DNA of 64,000 bases from Chloroflexota bacterium (GCA_016219275.1 JACRBM010000052.1:1-64000), one strand, 5' to 3'. Positions 17,017 to 25,261 are shown, counted from the first letter of the stretch. The notes: a model not told the origin generated them from the sequence alone. Translations and numbers: made by a program.

Positions 17017-17045
17017 TTTACAAAAGATGCCAACTTGCCTATAAT
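17017..17045 (+). promoter_or_regulatory. Sigma70 promoter of the DUF1540-like gene
   Basis: TTTACA (17017-17022), 17 bp and a perfect TATAAT (17040-17045), about 50 bp before the start at 17096. Confidence 0.8.
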
Positions 17046-17095
17046 AGCGTCGCAAAAATTCCGGACCAAAATCAGAATCAGCGGAGGATGAACGA

Positions 17096-17389
17096 ATGAC
17101 GCGCATTCGTTGCCGCGATCGGCAATGCACTTTTAACAAGAGCGGATTGTGTACGGCGGACGAAATCGAATACGAGCCGGATGCCGGCTGTCTGACGATG
17201 GAACCACGCGAGGAGTCGGACGAAGAGGAACGCGATGAGTGGGAAGGCGCTGAAGGCGAAGACTGGGAAGAGGACGACGACTGGGAAGAAGACGAGGACG
17301 ACTGGGAAGAAGACGAAGACGAAGAAGTCGAGCTTGAAGACGACGACTCGCCGCGCCCCGCCACCAAGAAAAAACCAGGACGCCGCTAG
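17096..17389 (+). CDS. DUF1540-like Cys protein with acidic repeat tail
   Basis: 97 aa with GGAGG upstream. Residues 1-35 carry a CRDRQC-x-FN-x-x-GLC-x-ADEI...GC pattern like the DUF1540 metal-binding module. Residues about 38-85 are an extreme acidic tail with repeated WEEDE/DDWEED units, and the last ten residues are basic (KKKPGRR). The tail suggests a metal- or protein-binding role, but none is demonstrated. It is followed after 1 nt by the GNAT-like gene. Confidence 0.65.
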   Translation: MTRIRCRDRQCTFNKSGLCTADEIEYEPDAGCLTMEPREESDEEERDEWEGAEGEDWEEDDDWEEDEDDWEEDEDEEVELEDDDSPRPATKKKPGRR

Positions 17390-17390
17390 C

Positions 17391-18269
17391 ATGAGCCAGC
17401 CGCGCGACGCGGGCATCGTAATCCGTCCGCTCAAAACCTGGGACGAATTCCTCGCCGCCGAAGAACTGCAACGCATCGTTTGGAAAATGTCGGATTGGCG
17501 CGATGCCGTGCCCGGCAATCTGTTGATCGCCGCGCAGAAAAACGGCGGACTCTCGCTTGGCGCGTTCGACGGCGACGCGCTCGTCGGGTTCACGTTCAGT
17601 TTTCTCGCGCGCGAAACCGCGCGCGGCATGAACCAGCTCAAACACCACTCGCACATGCTCGCCGTGTTGCCCGAGTACCAAGCGCGCAAGATCGGCGCGC
17701 GCCTCAAGTGGGCGCAACGCGAGCATGTCCTCGCCCAAGGCATTGACCTCATTACCTGGACGTACGATCCCCTGCTCGCGCTCAACGCGCGACTCAACCT
17801 CGTCCATCTCGGCGCGATTGCGTGCCAGTATCTACCGAACGCGTACGGCGAAATGACCGACGGCTTGAACGCCGGCTTGACCTCGGATCGTTTCCAAGTC
17901 GAATGGTGGCTCAACGCGCCGCGCGTGTGCGCGCGCCAAGACGCACCGCCGCCGCGCACCGATTGGCGCGACGCGCTCCACCACGCGCAACTGGTCTTTG
18001 ATCTCGCGTTCGATGAAAACAACTTGCCGCGCATCGCGCACGTCAACGACTTGCGCGACGAGACCCTGCTCGTCGAAATCCCTGCCGACCTCGCCGCCGT
18101 GAAAGCGTTCGCGCTCGACCTCGCGCGCGAATGGCGCACACACACGCGCCAGGTTTTGCAAGATGCGTTTGCCGGCGACTGGGTCGCGACCGATTTTGTC
18201 ACCAGCCGCGAAGGCGCACGCGCGGCGTATGTGCTTACCCGCGCCCACCGCGACCCGCAGGATTTGTGA
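17391..18269 (+). CDS. GNAT-superfamily acetyltransferase (COG3375-like)
   Basis: 292 aa. The core GNAT fold is at about residues 10-150, with HSHMLAVLPEYQARKIGARLKW as the acetyl-CoA-binding stretch and GIDLITWTYDPLLALNARLN after it. The C-terminal half is a second domain of the family. I start it at ATG 17391, right after the acidic gene; the frame is open further upstream, but that part is only an off-frame reading of the acidic repeats. Substrate unknown. Confidence 0.8.
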   Translation: MSQPRDAGIVIRPLKTWDEFLAAEELQRIVWKMSDWRDAVPGNLLIAAQKNGGLSLGAFDGDALVGFTFSFLARETARGMNQLKHHSHMLAVLPEYQARKIGARLKWAQREHVLAQGIDLITWTYDPLLALNARLNLVHLGAIACQYLPNAYGEMTDGLNAGLTSDRFQVEWWLNAPRVCARQDAPPPRTDWRDALHHAQLVFDLAFDENNLPRIAHVNDLRDETLLVEIPADLAAVKAFALDLAREWRTHTRQVLQDAFAGDWVATDFVTSREGARAAYVLTRAHRDPQDL

Positions 18270-18290
18270 CCGCCCACGGGTCTGACGCGA

Positions 18291-18319
18291 TTGACACCAT
18301 CGCGACGCGCCCGTATAAT
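18291..18319 (+). promoter_or_regulatory. Perfect-consensus sigma70 promoter upstream of pgpH
   Basis: TTGACA (18291-18296), exactly 17 bp, TATAAT (18314-18319). Expected start near 18326. Confidence 0.88.
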
Positions 18320-18368
18320 CGTACCCACAGCATGCAGTCCTGACGCACGCGGGCGGACTCTTCGATAG

Positions 18369-18401
18369 GGCATTGGGCGACTGCCGCCGATGCCTTTTTT
18401 T
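18369..18401 (+). terminator. Leader terminator / possible attenuator before pgpH
   Basis: Stem GGCAT...GGCG/CGCC...ATGCC followed by seven T, lying between the 18291-18319 promoter and the pgpH start at 18430. A preceding hairpin (AGTCC...GGACT at about 18335-18360) occupies the short leader. Either it terminates read-through from the GNAT gene or it controls pgpH by premature termination. Confidence 0.65.
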
Positions 18402-18429
18402 GTTGACCTGTCCAAAACGAGAATCCGAA

Positions 18430-20532
18430 ATGATTGCCGGTGATCCATCGCTTAAACAATTCGTGACGCTAACGCGTTGGCAACGCGTGATCGCGTTGGG
18501 CATTGGCGCGCTCGCCGCCGCCGCGCTCGCCGCGATCTTTGCGTTTCAACCTGCCGTCGAACCGCTCCATCTCGCCGCCGGTCAAGCCAGCCCGCAAACG
18601 ATCCTCGCGCCGGACCGCCTCAGCTTTCCAAGCGAAATTCAAACGCGCGACGCGCACCTCAAGGCGCAAGCCCAGGTCAAAGATGTGTACGACGCGCCCG
18701 ACGCGCGGCTGGCACGCGAACAAGTGCGCCTCGCCAGCCGGCTGTTCGATCACGTCGAATCCGTGCGCCTGGATTCGTACAACCCCTCCGATCGCAAGCT
18801 CGCGTGGATCGCGACCATCCCAGGTCTGGGCGTGCCATCGTCCATCGTCAGCCGCACCTTGATGCTCGACGATGCCGCGTATCGGCGCGTCGTCAACGAA
18901 ACGCTCTACGTGCTCGATGTGACGATGCGCGAAGAAATTCGACCCGGCGACGTGCCGACCCAGACCGCCAAACTTGCTTCGCGCGTGAGTCTCGCATTGC
19001 CCACCGACCAAGCCGAGGCGGTGACGCAATGGGCAAAGAGCTTTATCATTCCGAATAGTTTCTACAACGCGCAAAAGACGGAAGAAGAACGCGCGCTCGC
19101 GCGCGCCCGCGTCGGCACGATCACGCGCACGCTCGAAAAAGGCGAAGCGATTGTGCGCCAAGGCGAAATCGTTACGCCGCTCGCGTTCGAGGCGATCTCC
19201 GAAACCGATTTGTTGAATACCACGACGACGCCGGCGGACTATCTCGGTCCCGCGGCGTTCGCGCTCATTCTCGTCGCGTTGCTTGCCATGTATCTCGCGC
19301 GTTTGCGTCCGGCAGTCATCAAACAAACGCGCGCGTTGTGGCTCATCGCGTTCTTGGTCGTGCTCTTTGCGCTCGTCGCGCGCATCGTCGCGCAAAATCC
19401 GACCTTGCTCTATCTCTACCCGGTCAGCGCCGCGGCGATGTTGTTAGCCGTCCTGGTGGATGCGCCCGTTGCGCTCGGCGCGGCATGGGCGCTCGCGTTG
19501 ACCGTCGGTTTCTTTGCGCCCGAACCGTTTGCCGTCGCCGCGTACGCGCTCGCCGGCAGTACGATCGCCGCGCTCAGTCTGGGTCGCATCGAACGACTGC
19601 AAACGTTTTTGTGGAGCGGCGCGTACGTCGCGCTCACGAACGCCGCAGTGACTGCCGCGTTTCTCGTCATGGATCGCAATCTCAATTGGACGGAATGGAG
19701 CATCGCGTTGTTGTTCGCGCTCAGCAACGGCGCGCTGTCCGGTTTGTTCGCGCTCGGCAGTTTGTTTTTGCTGGGCAAACTCTTCGCCATCACGACGCCG
19801 CTCGAATTGATTGACCTGGCACGCCCCACGCATCCGTTGTTGCAAAAATTATTGATGCAAGCGCCTGGCACGTATCATCACAGTTTAATCGTGAGCCATC
19901 TCGCCGAGCAAGCCGCGCATCGCATCGGCGCGGACGCGTTGCTCGTGCGCGTCGGCGCGTACTATCACGATGTCGGCAAAACATTCGCGCCGCCCTCGTT
20001 CGTCGAGAATCAACTCGACGGCGTCAACATCCATACCACGCTCGAACCGCAAGCGAGCGCGTCGATGGTCATCAACCATGTGCAGAACGGCATCGCGCTC
20101 GCCAAAAAATACGGGTTGCCGGCGCGCATTCGCGATTTCATCCCGCAACATCACGGCACGACGCTAGCCGCCTATTTTTATCGCATGGCGCTTAAAGCGA
20201 ACGGCGGCGCGACGATCAACGAGAACGATTATCGCTACCCCGGACCCAAACCGCAATCGCGCGAAGCCGCGATCTTGATGCTCGCCGACGGCGTCGAAGC
20301 GACTGCACGCGCGGAACGTCCGCACTCGGCGGAGCAAATTCGCGCGATCATTGACCGCATCGTCAACGAGCGTTTGCGCGATGGGCAACTCGATGAGAGC
20401 GACCTCACGCTGCGCGATATCGTTCAAGTCAAGGAAGCGTTCTTTGGCGTTTTGCAAGGATTGTTTCATCCGCGCGTCAAATATCCCGAACCCCCGCCGG
20501 AAAATATCGAGCAAACGCTGGATCGAGCATGA
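18430..20532 (+). CDS. pgpH: 7TM-HD c-di-AMP phosphodiesterase, PgpH/YqfF type
   Basis: 700-aa membrane enzyme of the family that hydrolyses the second messenger c-di-AMP. Order: an N-terminal helix, an extracellular 7TMR-HDED-like region (to about 265), seven helices (about 270-480), then a cytoplasmic HD domain. Metal ligands are in YHHSLIVSHLAEQA (about 497) and VGAYYHDVGKTFAPPSFVENQ (about 515-535), with a later H in FIPQHHGT. The ATG 18430 is used; upstream starts would lie inside the terminator. ybeY follows, as is common in this family's neighbourhood. Confidence 0.9.
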   Translation: MIAGDPSLKQFVTLTRWQRVIALGIGALAAAALAAIFAFQPAVEPLHLAAGQASPQTILAPDRLSFPSEIQTRDAHLKAQAQVKDVYDAPDARLAREQVRLASRLFDHVESVRLDSYNPSDRKLAWIATIPGLGVPSSIVSRTLMLDDAAYRRVVNETLYVLDVTMREEIRPGDVPTQTAKLASRVSLALPTDQAEAVTQWAKSFIIPNSFYNAQKTEEERALARARVGTITRTLEKGEAIVRQGEIVTPLAFEAISETDLLNTTTTPADYLGPAAFALILVALLAMYLARLRPAVIKQTRALWLIAFLVVLFALVARIVAQNPTLLYLYPVSAAAMLLAVLVDAPVALGAAWALALTVGFFAPEPFAVAAYALAGSTIAALSLGRIERLQTFLWSGAYVALTNAAVTAAFLVMDRNLNWTEWSIALLFALSNGALSGLFALGSLFLLGKLFAITTPLELIDLARPTHPLLQKLLMQAPGTYHHSLIVSHLAEQAAHRIGADALLVRVGAYYHDVGKTFAPPSFVENQLDGVNIHTTLEPQASASMVINHVQNGIALAKKYGLPARIRDFIPQHHGTTLAAYFYRMALKANGGATINENDYRYPGPKPQSREAAILMLADGVEATARAERPHSAEQIRAIIDRIVNERLRDGQLDESDLTLRDIVQVKEAFFGVLQGLFHPRVKYPEPPPENIEQTLDRA

Positions 20533-20554
20533 CCAAGTAATTGGTAAATGATAC

Positions 20555-20986
20555 ATGGAAATTACGATTCGATTGCATCGGAAATTTTCATCGCGCGTGG
20601 ATCGCGCACGCGTCAAGAAAATCGCGCGGAAAACGTTGCGCGCGGAAAAGGCGAATGCGGCATTGACGATCTACGTCACGACCAACGCCGAGATGCGCGC
20701 GCTCAATCGCGATTTCCACGCGACCGACGCGCCGACCGATGTCTTGTCGTTTCCGGCGGATGGGCGTTCTGTTGAACGTTCCTATATTGGCGACATCGCG
20801 ATTTCGTACGATACCGCGCGCGTGCAGGCGCGCGACGCGGGCTGGCGCATCGCGGACGAACTCGATTTGCTCGCCGTGCACGGCATTCTGCATCTGCTCG
20901 GCTACGACGATCTGACGCCGCGCAAACGCGCGCGGATGTGGAAGCGCCAAAAAGCAATCCTGGGACGCGTGGCAGGCGATGAGTAA
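20555..20986 (+). CDS. ybeY: Endoribonuclease YbeY
   Basis: 143-aa single-domain metalloprotein involved in 16S rRNA 3' maturation and ribosome quality control. The H-G-x-L-H-L-x-G-Y-D zinc motif is present (HGILHLLGYDDL, near residue 107), and the TDVLSFP motif is near residue 60. It follows pgpH by 22 bp and overlaps the next GNAT gene by 8 nt. Confidence 0.93.
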   Translation: MEITIRLHRKFSSRVDRARVKKIARKTLRAEKANAALTIYVTTNAEMRALNRDFHATDAPTDVLSFPADGRSVERSYIGDIAISYDTARVQARDAGWRIADELDLLAVHGILHLLGYDDLTPRKRARMWKRQKAILGRVAGDE

Positions 20987-21542
20987 CTCGATCACCATTC
21001 GAATCGCAACCTCCGCCGACAATGAGTTGCTCGCCGAAATCGGCGCGCAAACTTTTTACGCCACTTTCGCAGTGGACAATACGCCTGCCGATATGCAGGC
21101 GTATCTCGCCGCGTCATTCAGCCCGGACATTCAAGCCCGCGAGTTGGCAGACCCGCAATCCATTTTTCTGATTGCAGAAATTGATGGCGATACAGTGGGT
21201 TACGCGCAATTGCGCCAGAACCATATACCGTCCTGCGTCACCGGCGCGCGTCCGATTGAAATCGGACGACTCTACGCGCGGAAACAATGGCACGGGCGCG
21301 GCGTGGGCGCGGCGTTGATGCGCGCGTGTCTCGCGCACGCCACGCGACAAAATTCCGATACGCTCTGGCTCGACGTGTGGGAACACAATCCGCGCGCGAT
21401 TGCGTTTTATCGCGCCTGGGGTTTTACCCAGGTCGGCACGCAGGCATTTCAACTCGGTGATGATCTGCAAAACGATTTCGTGATGCAAAGACCCGTCACC
21501 CCCACGGCTTTTCAAAAGTCGCTTGACTCACTTACAACCTAA
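20979..21542 (+). CDS. GNAT acetyltransferase with a repeat-derived C-terminus
   Basis: 187 aa. The GNAT core includes EIGRLYARKQWHGRGVGAAL (acetyl-CoA loop, about residue 90) and WLDVWEHNPRAIAFYRAWGF. The last 14 or so residues (AFQKSLDSLTT) and the stop codon are encoded by miniature element A1, which inserted at the gene end. The catalytic core is complete. Substrate unknown. Confidence 0.85.
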   Translation: MSNSITIRIATSADNELLAEIGAQTFYATFAVDNTPADMQAYLAASFSPDIQARELADPQSIFLIAEIDGDTVGYAQLRQNHIPSCVTGARPIEIGRLYARKQWHGRGVGAALMRACLAHATRQNSDTLWLDVWEHNPRAIAFYRAWGFTQVGTQAFQLGDDLQNDFVMQRPVTPTAFQKSLDSLTT

Positions 21543-21613
21543 CCCCCTGCCCCCTTCCCTATAAGGGAAGGGGGCAGGGGGATGGGTCTGCAACTGACTT
21601 TTGAAAAACCGTG
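21503..21613. repeat. Miniature inverted-repeat element A, copy 1
   Basis: 111 bp with 18-bp terminal inverted repeats, CACGGCTTTTCAAAAGTC and GACTTTTGAAAAACCGTG, one mismatch. The centre is a C-run/G-run palindrome around TATA. A 10-bp target duplication with one mismatch flanks it: CCGTCACCCC (left) and CCATCACCCC (right). Copy 2 is at 25103-25214. No transposase inside. Confidence 0.85.
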
Positions 21614-21656
21614 CCATCACCCCTAACTCGGACAAGCCGAAACCGAACAAGCCAAT

Positions 21657-21732
21657 TTAGGACGCGGATTCACGCGGATTTTCGCGGATAAGAAAAATAA
21701 TCCGCGTTCATCCGCGTTTATCCGCGTCCTAA
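21657..21732. repeat. TTAGGACGCGGA palindromic element
   Basis: Inverted ends TTAGGACGCGGA (21657-21668) and TCCGCGTCCTAA (21721-21732), with GCGGAT/ATCCGCG units inside. It fills the gap ahead of the desulfurase-like gene. Confidence 0.65.
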
Positions 21733-21801
21733 GAATTCCTGTTTTTTGCTCAAGCAGTTCACTCGTAAAGCGCGATAAATCTTGCTCCACGGAGAACAAC
21801 C

Positions 21802-23058
21802 ATGAACTACAACGTCAACGAAATTCGTTCGCACTTTCCTTCGCTCCAATCGGGAGCGATTTTCTTCGACAACCCCGGCGGCACTCAGGTTCCGCAACCG
21901 GTGATTGACGCGGTGAGCGAGTACTACCAGACTGCGAACGCGAACACGCACGGCGCGTTTGCGACTTCGCAAAAGAGCGACGCGCTGCTCGCCGAGGCGC
22001 ACGCCGCGCTCGCCGATTTTCTCAACGCGCATTCGCCAGACGAAATCGTGTTCGGCGCGAACATGACGACGCTCACGTTCAGCATTGCGCGCGCGCTCGG
22101 TCGCCTGCTCGACCCCGGCGACGAGATCATCATCACGCACCTCGATCACGACGCGGACATTTCGCCGTGGCTCGCACTCGAAGAACGCGGCGCGGTGATT
22201 CGCTGGGTGGACATTCACCCGGACGATTGCACGCTCGATATGAGCGAATTCGAAAAGCACCTCAGCACCAAAACAAAAATCGTCGCGGTCGGCGGCGCGT
22301 CGAATGCGGTCGGCACGATCAACGACTTGAGAACGATCATCCCGCTCGCGCACATGGCGGGCGCAATTGCGTTCGTGGATGCGGTGGCGTTTGCGCCGCA
22401 CGCGCCGATTGACGTGCAGACGCTAGACTGCGATTTGCTCGCGTGTTCGGCGTATAAATTTTACGGACCGCACGTCGGTGTGTTGTACGGCAAGTACGAT
22501 TTACTCGACGAACTGCAAGCGTACAAAGTTCGTCCCGCCGACAATCAACCACCGCACAAATTCGAGACCGGCACGTTGAATCACGAAGGCATTGCTGGGT
22601 CGCTCGCGGCGATCAACTATCTCGCGTCGGTCGGCGAAGAGTACGGCGGCGCGTTTACCGCGCAGTACAAATCATTCGCGGGACGACGATTACATCTCAA
22701 AACGGCGATGAGCGCGATCCGCGCGTACGAGATGGAGGTGTTCAAACGATTGATGCGCGGTCTGCGCGTATTGCCCGGCATTCAAATGTACGGCATCACC
22801 GATTTTGCGCGCTTTGATTATCGCACGCCGACGGTCGCGTTCACGCTCGACGGGCGCACGCCGCGCGAGATTGCCGAAATCCTGGGTCGGGAAAACATTT
22901 GCGTGTGGGACGGCAACTATTACGCGCTCGCGTTGATGGAGCGCCTGGGGCTTGAAGAACGCGGCGGCGCGGTGCGTGTGGGTCTGGGGCAATACAACAC
23001 GGTGGAAGAAGTGGACACGTTTTTGGATGTGATGAGGAAAATGTGCGCCGCCAAATAA
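21802..23058 (+). CDS. Cysteine desulfurase-like class V aminotransferase
   Basis: 418-aa PLP enzyme of the VC1184-type branch of the NifS/SufS superfamily. Visible features: DNPGGTQVPQPV at the start, GANMTTLTF and HLDHDADISPW near the active site, FVDAVAFAPH for PLP contact, and the PLP lysine in SAYKFYGPHVG (about residue 220). GGAG precedes the ATG. Whether it releases sulfur from cysteine or acts on another amino acid is not settled by sequence. The next gene overlaps its end by 16 nt. Confidence 0.85.
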   Translation: MNYNVNEIRSHFPSLQSGAIFFDNPGGTQVPQPVIDAVSEYYQTANANTHGAFATSQKSDALLAEAHAALADFLNAHSPDEIVFGANMTTLTFSIARALGRLLDPGDEIIITHLDHDADISPWLALEERGAVIRWVDIHPDDCTLDMSEFEKHLSTKTKIVAVGGASNAVGTINDLRTIIPLAHMAGAIAFVDAVAFAPHAPIDVQTLDCDLLACSAYKFYGPHVGVLYGKYDLLDELQAYKVRPADNQPPHKFETGTLNHEGIAGSLAAINYLASVGEEYGGAFTAQYKSFAGRRLHLKTAMSAIRAYEMEVFKRLMRGLRVLPGIQMYGITDFARFDYRTPTVAFTLDGRTPREIAEILGRENICVWDGNYYALALMERLGLEERGGAVRVGLGQYNTVEEVDTFLDVMRKMCAAK

Positions 23059-23486
23059 TCCTCCTGATATTCGGCTTGCTCCTAGCCGCATGTAGTACAC
23101 CTGATCCAATCAGCGATGCTGATGCCAAGTGGCAATCGAAGAAAACCACCAGCTATCGGATTGAGGTCCGCGAAGCAAGCTTTTGGCACATCCAAACAAA
23201 TATCATCACAGTCAAGAATGACCAGGTCGTCAATCAAGCCGCAAGTTGCGACAAGGCGATTTTGGAAACGACGAAATGCCAGGTGCGTCCGATTCAGGCG
23301 AGCGAGTACACCGTGCTTGGCATGTTTGCGCGCGCGAAAAAGTACATGCAGGGCGACTCCGCGCCGTTCACCAAAATCACATACGACGAGACCTGGGGCT
23401 TTCCCAGTTTGATCGTCTACAACAACACCAGGGTCACCGATTCCGGCGTGTCGTATCAGGTGCTCAAATTCGAGACACTCCCGTGA
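23043..23486 (+). CDS. Small lipoprotein, DUF6174-like
   Basis: 147 aa from a GTG inside the desulfurase end. The signal peptide ends LLLAAC, a good lipobox, so it is probably a membrane-anchored extracytoplasmic protein. The rest (KWQSKKTTSYRIEVR, later TYDETWGFPSLIVYNNT) resembles the DUF6174 family. No catalytic residues are evident. Confidence 0.75.
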   Translation: MRRQIILLIFGLLLAACSTPDPISDADAKWQSKKTTSYRIEVREASFWHIQTNIITVKNDQVVNQAASCDKAILETTKCQVRPIQASEYTVLGMFARAKKYMQGDSAPFTKITYDETWGFPSLIVYNNTRVTDSGVSYQVLKFETLP

Positions 23487-23502
23487 TAGTGCCGCGCCAC
23501 GC

Positions 23503-23531
23503 TTGACCGATTCGTACTTTCGTTTTAGACT
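23503..23531 (+). promoter_or_regulatory. Putative promoter of the Uma2 gene
   Basis: TTGACC (23503-23508), 17 bp, TAGACT (23526-23531). It gives a leader of about 110 nt before the start at 23652. Confidence 0.6.
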
Positions 23532-23651
23532 AGAGCCGCCGAAGAAATTCGCATGGCATTGTTTCGGTGGAACATGTCGCACGGGCGGCGCGCCTGTCGG
23601 CTAGCGCGCGAGCCGCTCGCGCAACAGTTTTTCCTTTCAGGGAGGTTCCTG

Positions 23652-24233
23652 ATGGTACTTGCGATGAAAAAGTTGTTCACACCCGAAGAATATCTGGCGA
23701 TGGAAGAGGTCGCCGATTACAAGAGCGAATATTTCCAGGGTGAAATCTTCGCGATGTCGGGCGGCTCGGCTGATCACAGCACAATCACCAGCAATTGCAT
23801 TACTGGGTTGAACCTTGCCCTCAAGGCGAAACCGTGTCGCGTTTTTGAGAGCAACATGCGCTTGCTCGTCAGGCGACACGGACTGTACACGTACCCGGAC
23901 GTGATGGTTGTGTGCGGCAAAGTGGAATTCGTCCCTGGGCGCAATGACACGCTCACCAATCCTGTCATCATTGTCGAAGTGCTATCGCCCTCCACGCGCG
24001 AGTACGATCGCGTAAAAAAATTCGCGCTCTACAAACCGCTCGATTCGTTGCGCGAGTATTTGCTCGTGGATTCGGAACAGATTCACGTGACGCACTTGCG
24101 CCGCGCTGATCCAGGATCAGCGTGGACAATCGAGATGTACGACGATCTCCAATCCATTCTGCATCTCGATTCGGTCGGATGCGATCTCGCGCTCGCGCAA
24201 ATCTTCGACAAGGTTGAGTTTGAAACACAATAG
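23652..24233 (+). CDS. Uma2-family nuclease-fold protein (DUF820)
   Basis: 193 aa. PD-(D/E)xK-type residues are recognisable: [25 protein letters not shown] (Asp), [18 protein letters not shown] (Glu, Lys) and YLLVDSE. The family is widespread in filamentous and multicellular-like bacteria; its function is poorly known. The ATG at 23652 has AGGGAGG upstream. A longer open frame (from 23553) is not used. Confidence 0.85.
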   Translation: MVLAMKKLFTPEEYLAMEEVADYKSEYFQGEIFAMSGGSADHSTITSNCITGLNLALKAKPCRVFESNMRLLVRRHGLYTYPDVMVVCGKVEFVPGRNDTLTNPVIIVEVLSPSTREYDRVKKFALYKPLDSLREYLLVDSEQIHVTHLRRADPGSAWTIEMYDDLQSILHLDSVGCDLALAQIFDKVEFETQ

Positions 24234-24256
24234 AGACCTGGACAGTCTCGGATCAG

Positions 24257-24285
24257 TTGACCATCCGCGCATTCTCCTGTAGAAT
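24257..24285 (+). promoter_or_regulatory. Putative promoter of the DUF2283 gene
   Basis: TTGACC (24257-24262), 17 bp, TAGAAT (24280-24285), about 28 bp from the start codon. Confidence 0.65.
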
Positions 24286-24313
24286 TGAAATAATACTGAA
24301 CTCGAGAGATTTT

Positions 24314-24559
24314 ATGGTCCAAGTCAAGAACGGCACTTTGAGAATTTCGTACGACAAAACCGCCGATGTTCTTTACCTTGCCTTTGGCAAACCCAAAGAG
24401 GGAATTGACGAGGAGGTCAGCGAAGGTGTTTTCGTCCGGCTGGATGAACGCACCCACCGCGCGATTGGCGTTACCATTGTTGATTTCGAAAAACGTTTTT
24501 CCCGCCCGGTCTCAAAAAGTGTGCCGATTGATCTCGCGCGCTTTTTGGCGCCTGCGTAA
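24314..24559 (+). CDS. DUF2283-domain small protein
   Basis: 81 aa. YDKTADVLYLAFG is the defining family motif, followed by EGVFVRLDERTHRAIGVTIVDF. DUF2283 proteins are often paired with small RNase- or DUF4258-type partners in toxin-antitoxin-like settings; here no partner is adjacent. It ends at a terminator (24578-24604). Confidence 0.8.
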   Translation: MVQVKNGTLRISYDKTADVLYLAFGKPKEGIDEEVSEGVFVRLDERTHRAIGVTIVDFEKRFSRPVSKSVPIDLARFLAPA

Positions 24560-24577
24560 TTTTTAATCGCACCTCGG

Positions 24578-24604
24578 AAAACGCCCCGCGTGCCGGGGTG
24601 TTTT
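24578..24604 (+). terminator. Terminator after the DUF2283 gene
   Basis: Stem AAAACGCCCC/GGGGTGTTTT with a T-run at its 3' side. The A-rich 5' arm means it could also act on the minus strand. Confidence 0.8.
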
Positions 24605-24640
24605 CATTTGATCCTCCTTCCCGTCACTCAAGGAGCGCAC

Positions 24641-24952
24641 ATGTCCGACCCAGTTACCTTCAGCATTGCTGGAACTGCCACCGCCGCGATTGGCAAGACC
24701 GGCATCGTGGACACGATTCGCGATGCCGCCGTAGATTTTCTCGTCGAGCAAGCCAAATCGCTCGGCAAAGAAGAATTCACGAATCGCATCAAGGGCTTGC
24801 GTTCCGATGGCAAACTGCGCGCGCAGATTCAAGCCGCCACAGAACGCGCAGTCAAACGCTGGGCGGACGATTACCACGACCGCGACCTCACGCTTGCGCT
24901 TGCGCGAGACACGCAGTTTGTTTATCTCCAGCCAGACCCGAAGGGTTTTTAG
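24641..24952 (+). CDS. Small helical protein, likely N-terminal piece of a STAND/NACHT protein
   Basis: 103 aa with AAGGAG upstream. The helical sequence (GKTGIVDTIRDAAVDFLVEQ, then RWADDYHDRDLTLALARDTQ) resembles the N-terminal adapter helices of STAND/NACHT-type NTPases, which usually continue after a DTxF-x-DLP motif. Here the frame breaks at that point: the last five or so residues (PDPKGF) come from the palindrome 24935-24966. I infer a truncated remnant that could still be translated. No NTPase motif follows. Confidence 0.5.
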   Translation: MSDPVTFSIAGTATAAIGKTGIVDTIRDAAVDFLVEQAKSLGKEEFTNRIKGLRSDGKLRAQIQAATERAVKRWADDYHDRDLTLALARDTQFVYLQPDPKGF

Positions 24953-24966
24953 AAACCCTTCGGGTC
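24935..24966. repeat. GACCCGAAGGG palindrome at the end of the STAND-like gene
   Basis: Arms GACCCGAAGGGTTT and AAACCCTTCGGGTC surround the TAG stop of the 24641 gene. It could serve as a hairpin terminator, but there is no clean T-run. Confidence 0.7.
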
Positions 24967-24976
24967 TTGATCGTCG

Positions 24977-25095
24977 GGGTGTGCGTCAAGTTTTTGGGTG
25001 GTGAAAAAACCGTGCGAAGGTTGAACGGCAATTATATTTGATATGTCATCAAAACCTTCGCAAGGTTGAGTGTTCCAAAATTTTGACGGACACCC
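24977..25095. repeat. Miniature inverted-repeat element B
   Basis: About 119 bp with ends GGGTGTGCGTCAA and TTGACGGACACCC (13-bp inverted repeat, one mismatch) and an internal GCGAAGGTT/AACCTTCGC hairpin. The 9-bp duplication TGATCGTCG occurs at 24968-24976 and again at 25217-25225. The right copy is separated from the element by element A2, which inserted later at that junction. Confidence 0.75.
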
Positions 25096-25102
25096 TGATC
25101 GT

Positions 25103-25214
25103 CACGGCTTTTCAAAAGCCGCTTGACTCACTTGCCAACCTAACCCCCAACCCCCATCCCTATAAGAGAAGAGGGCAGGGGGATGGGTCTGCAAATGACT
25201 TTTGAAAAACCGTG
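25103..25214. repeat. Miniature inverted-repeat element A, copy 2
   Basis: 112 bp, closely similar to 21503-21613, with the same terminal repeats and C/G palindrome. A perfect 9-bp target duplication CCTGATCGT flanks it (25094-25102 and 25215-25223). Confidence 0.9.
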
Positions 25215-25232
25215 CCTGATCGTCGCACCTGT

Positions 25233-25261
25233 TTGACTCCCCTCGCCAATAATGTTACACT
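25233..25261 (+). promoter_or_regulatory. Sigma70 promoter of the dehydrogenase gene
   Basis: TTGACT (25233-25238), 17 bp, TACACT (25256-25261). It starts just after element A2 and its duplication. TTTTGGAGGAACC follows as ribosome site. Confidence 0.75.

Noticed and set aside
17235-17390. 52-codon N-terminal extension of the GNAT-like protein
   Set aside because: It is only another frame of the acidic repeats of the upstream gene; an ATG at 17391 fits the domain start.
18373-18429. Upstream start of pgpH
   Set aside because: The codon lies inside the leader hairpin and the extra residues are not family-like.
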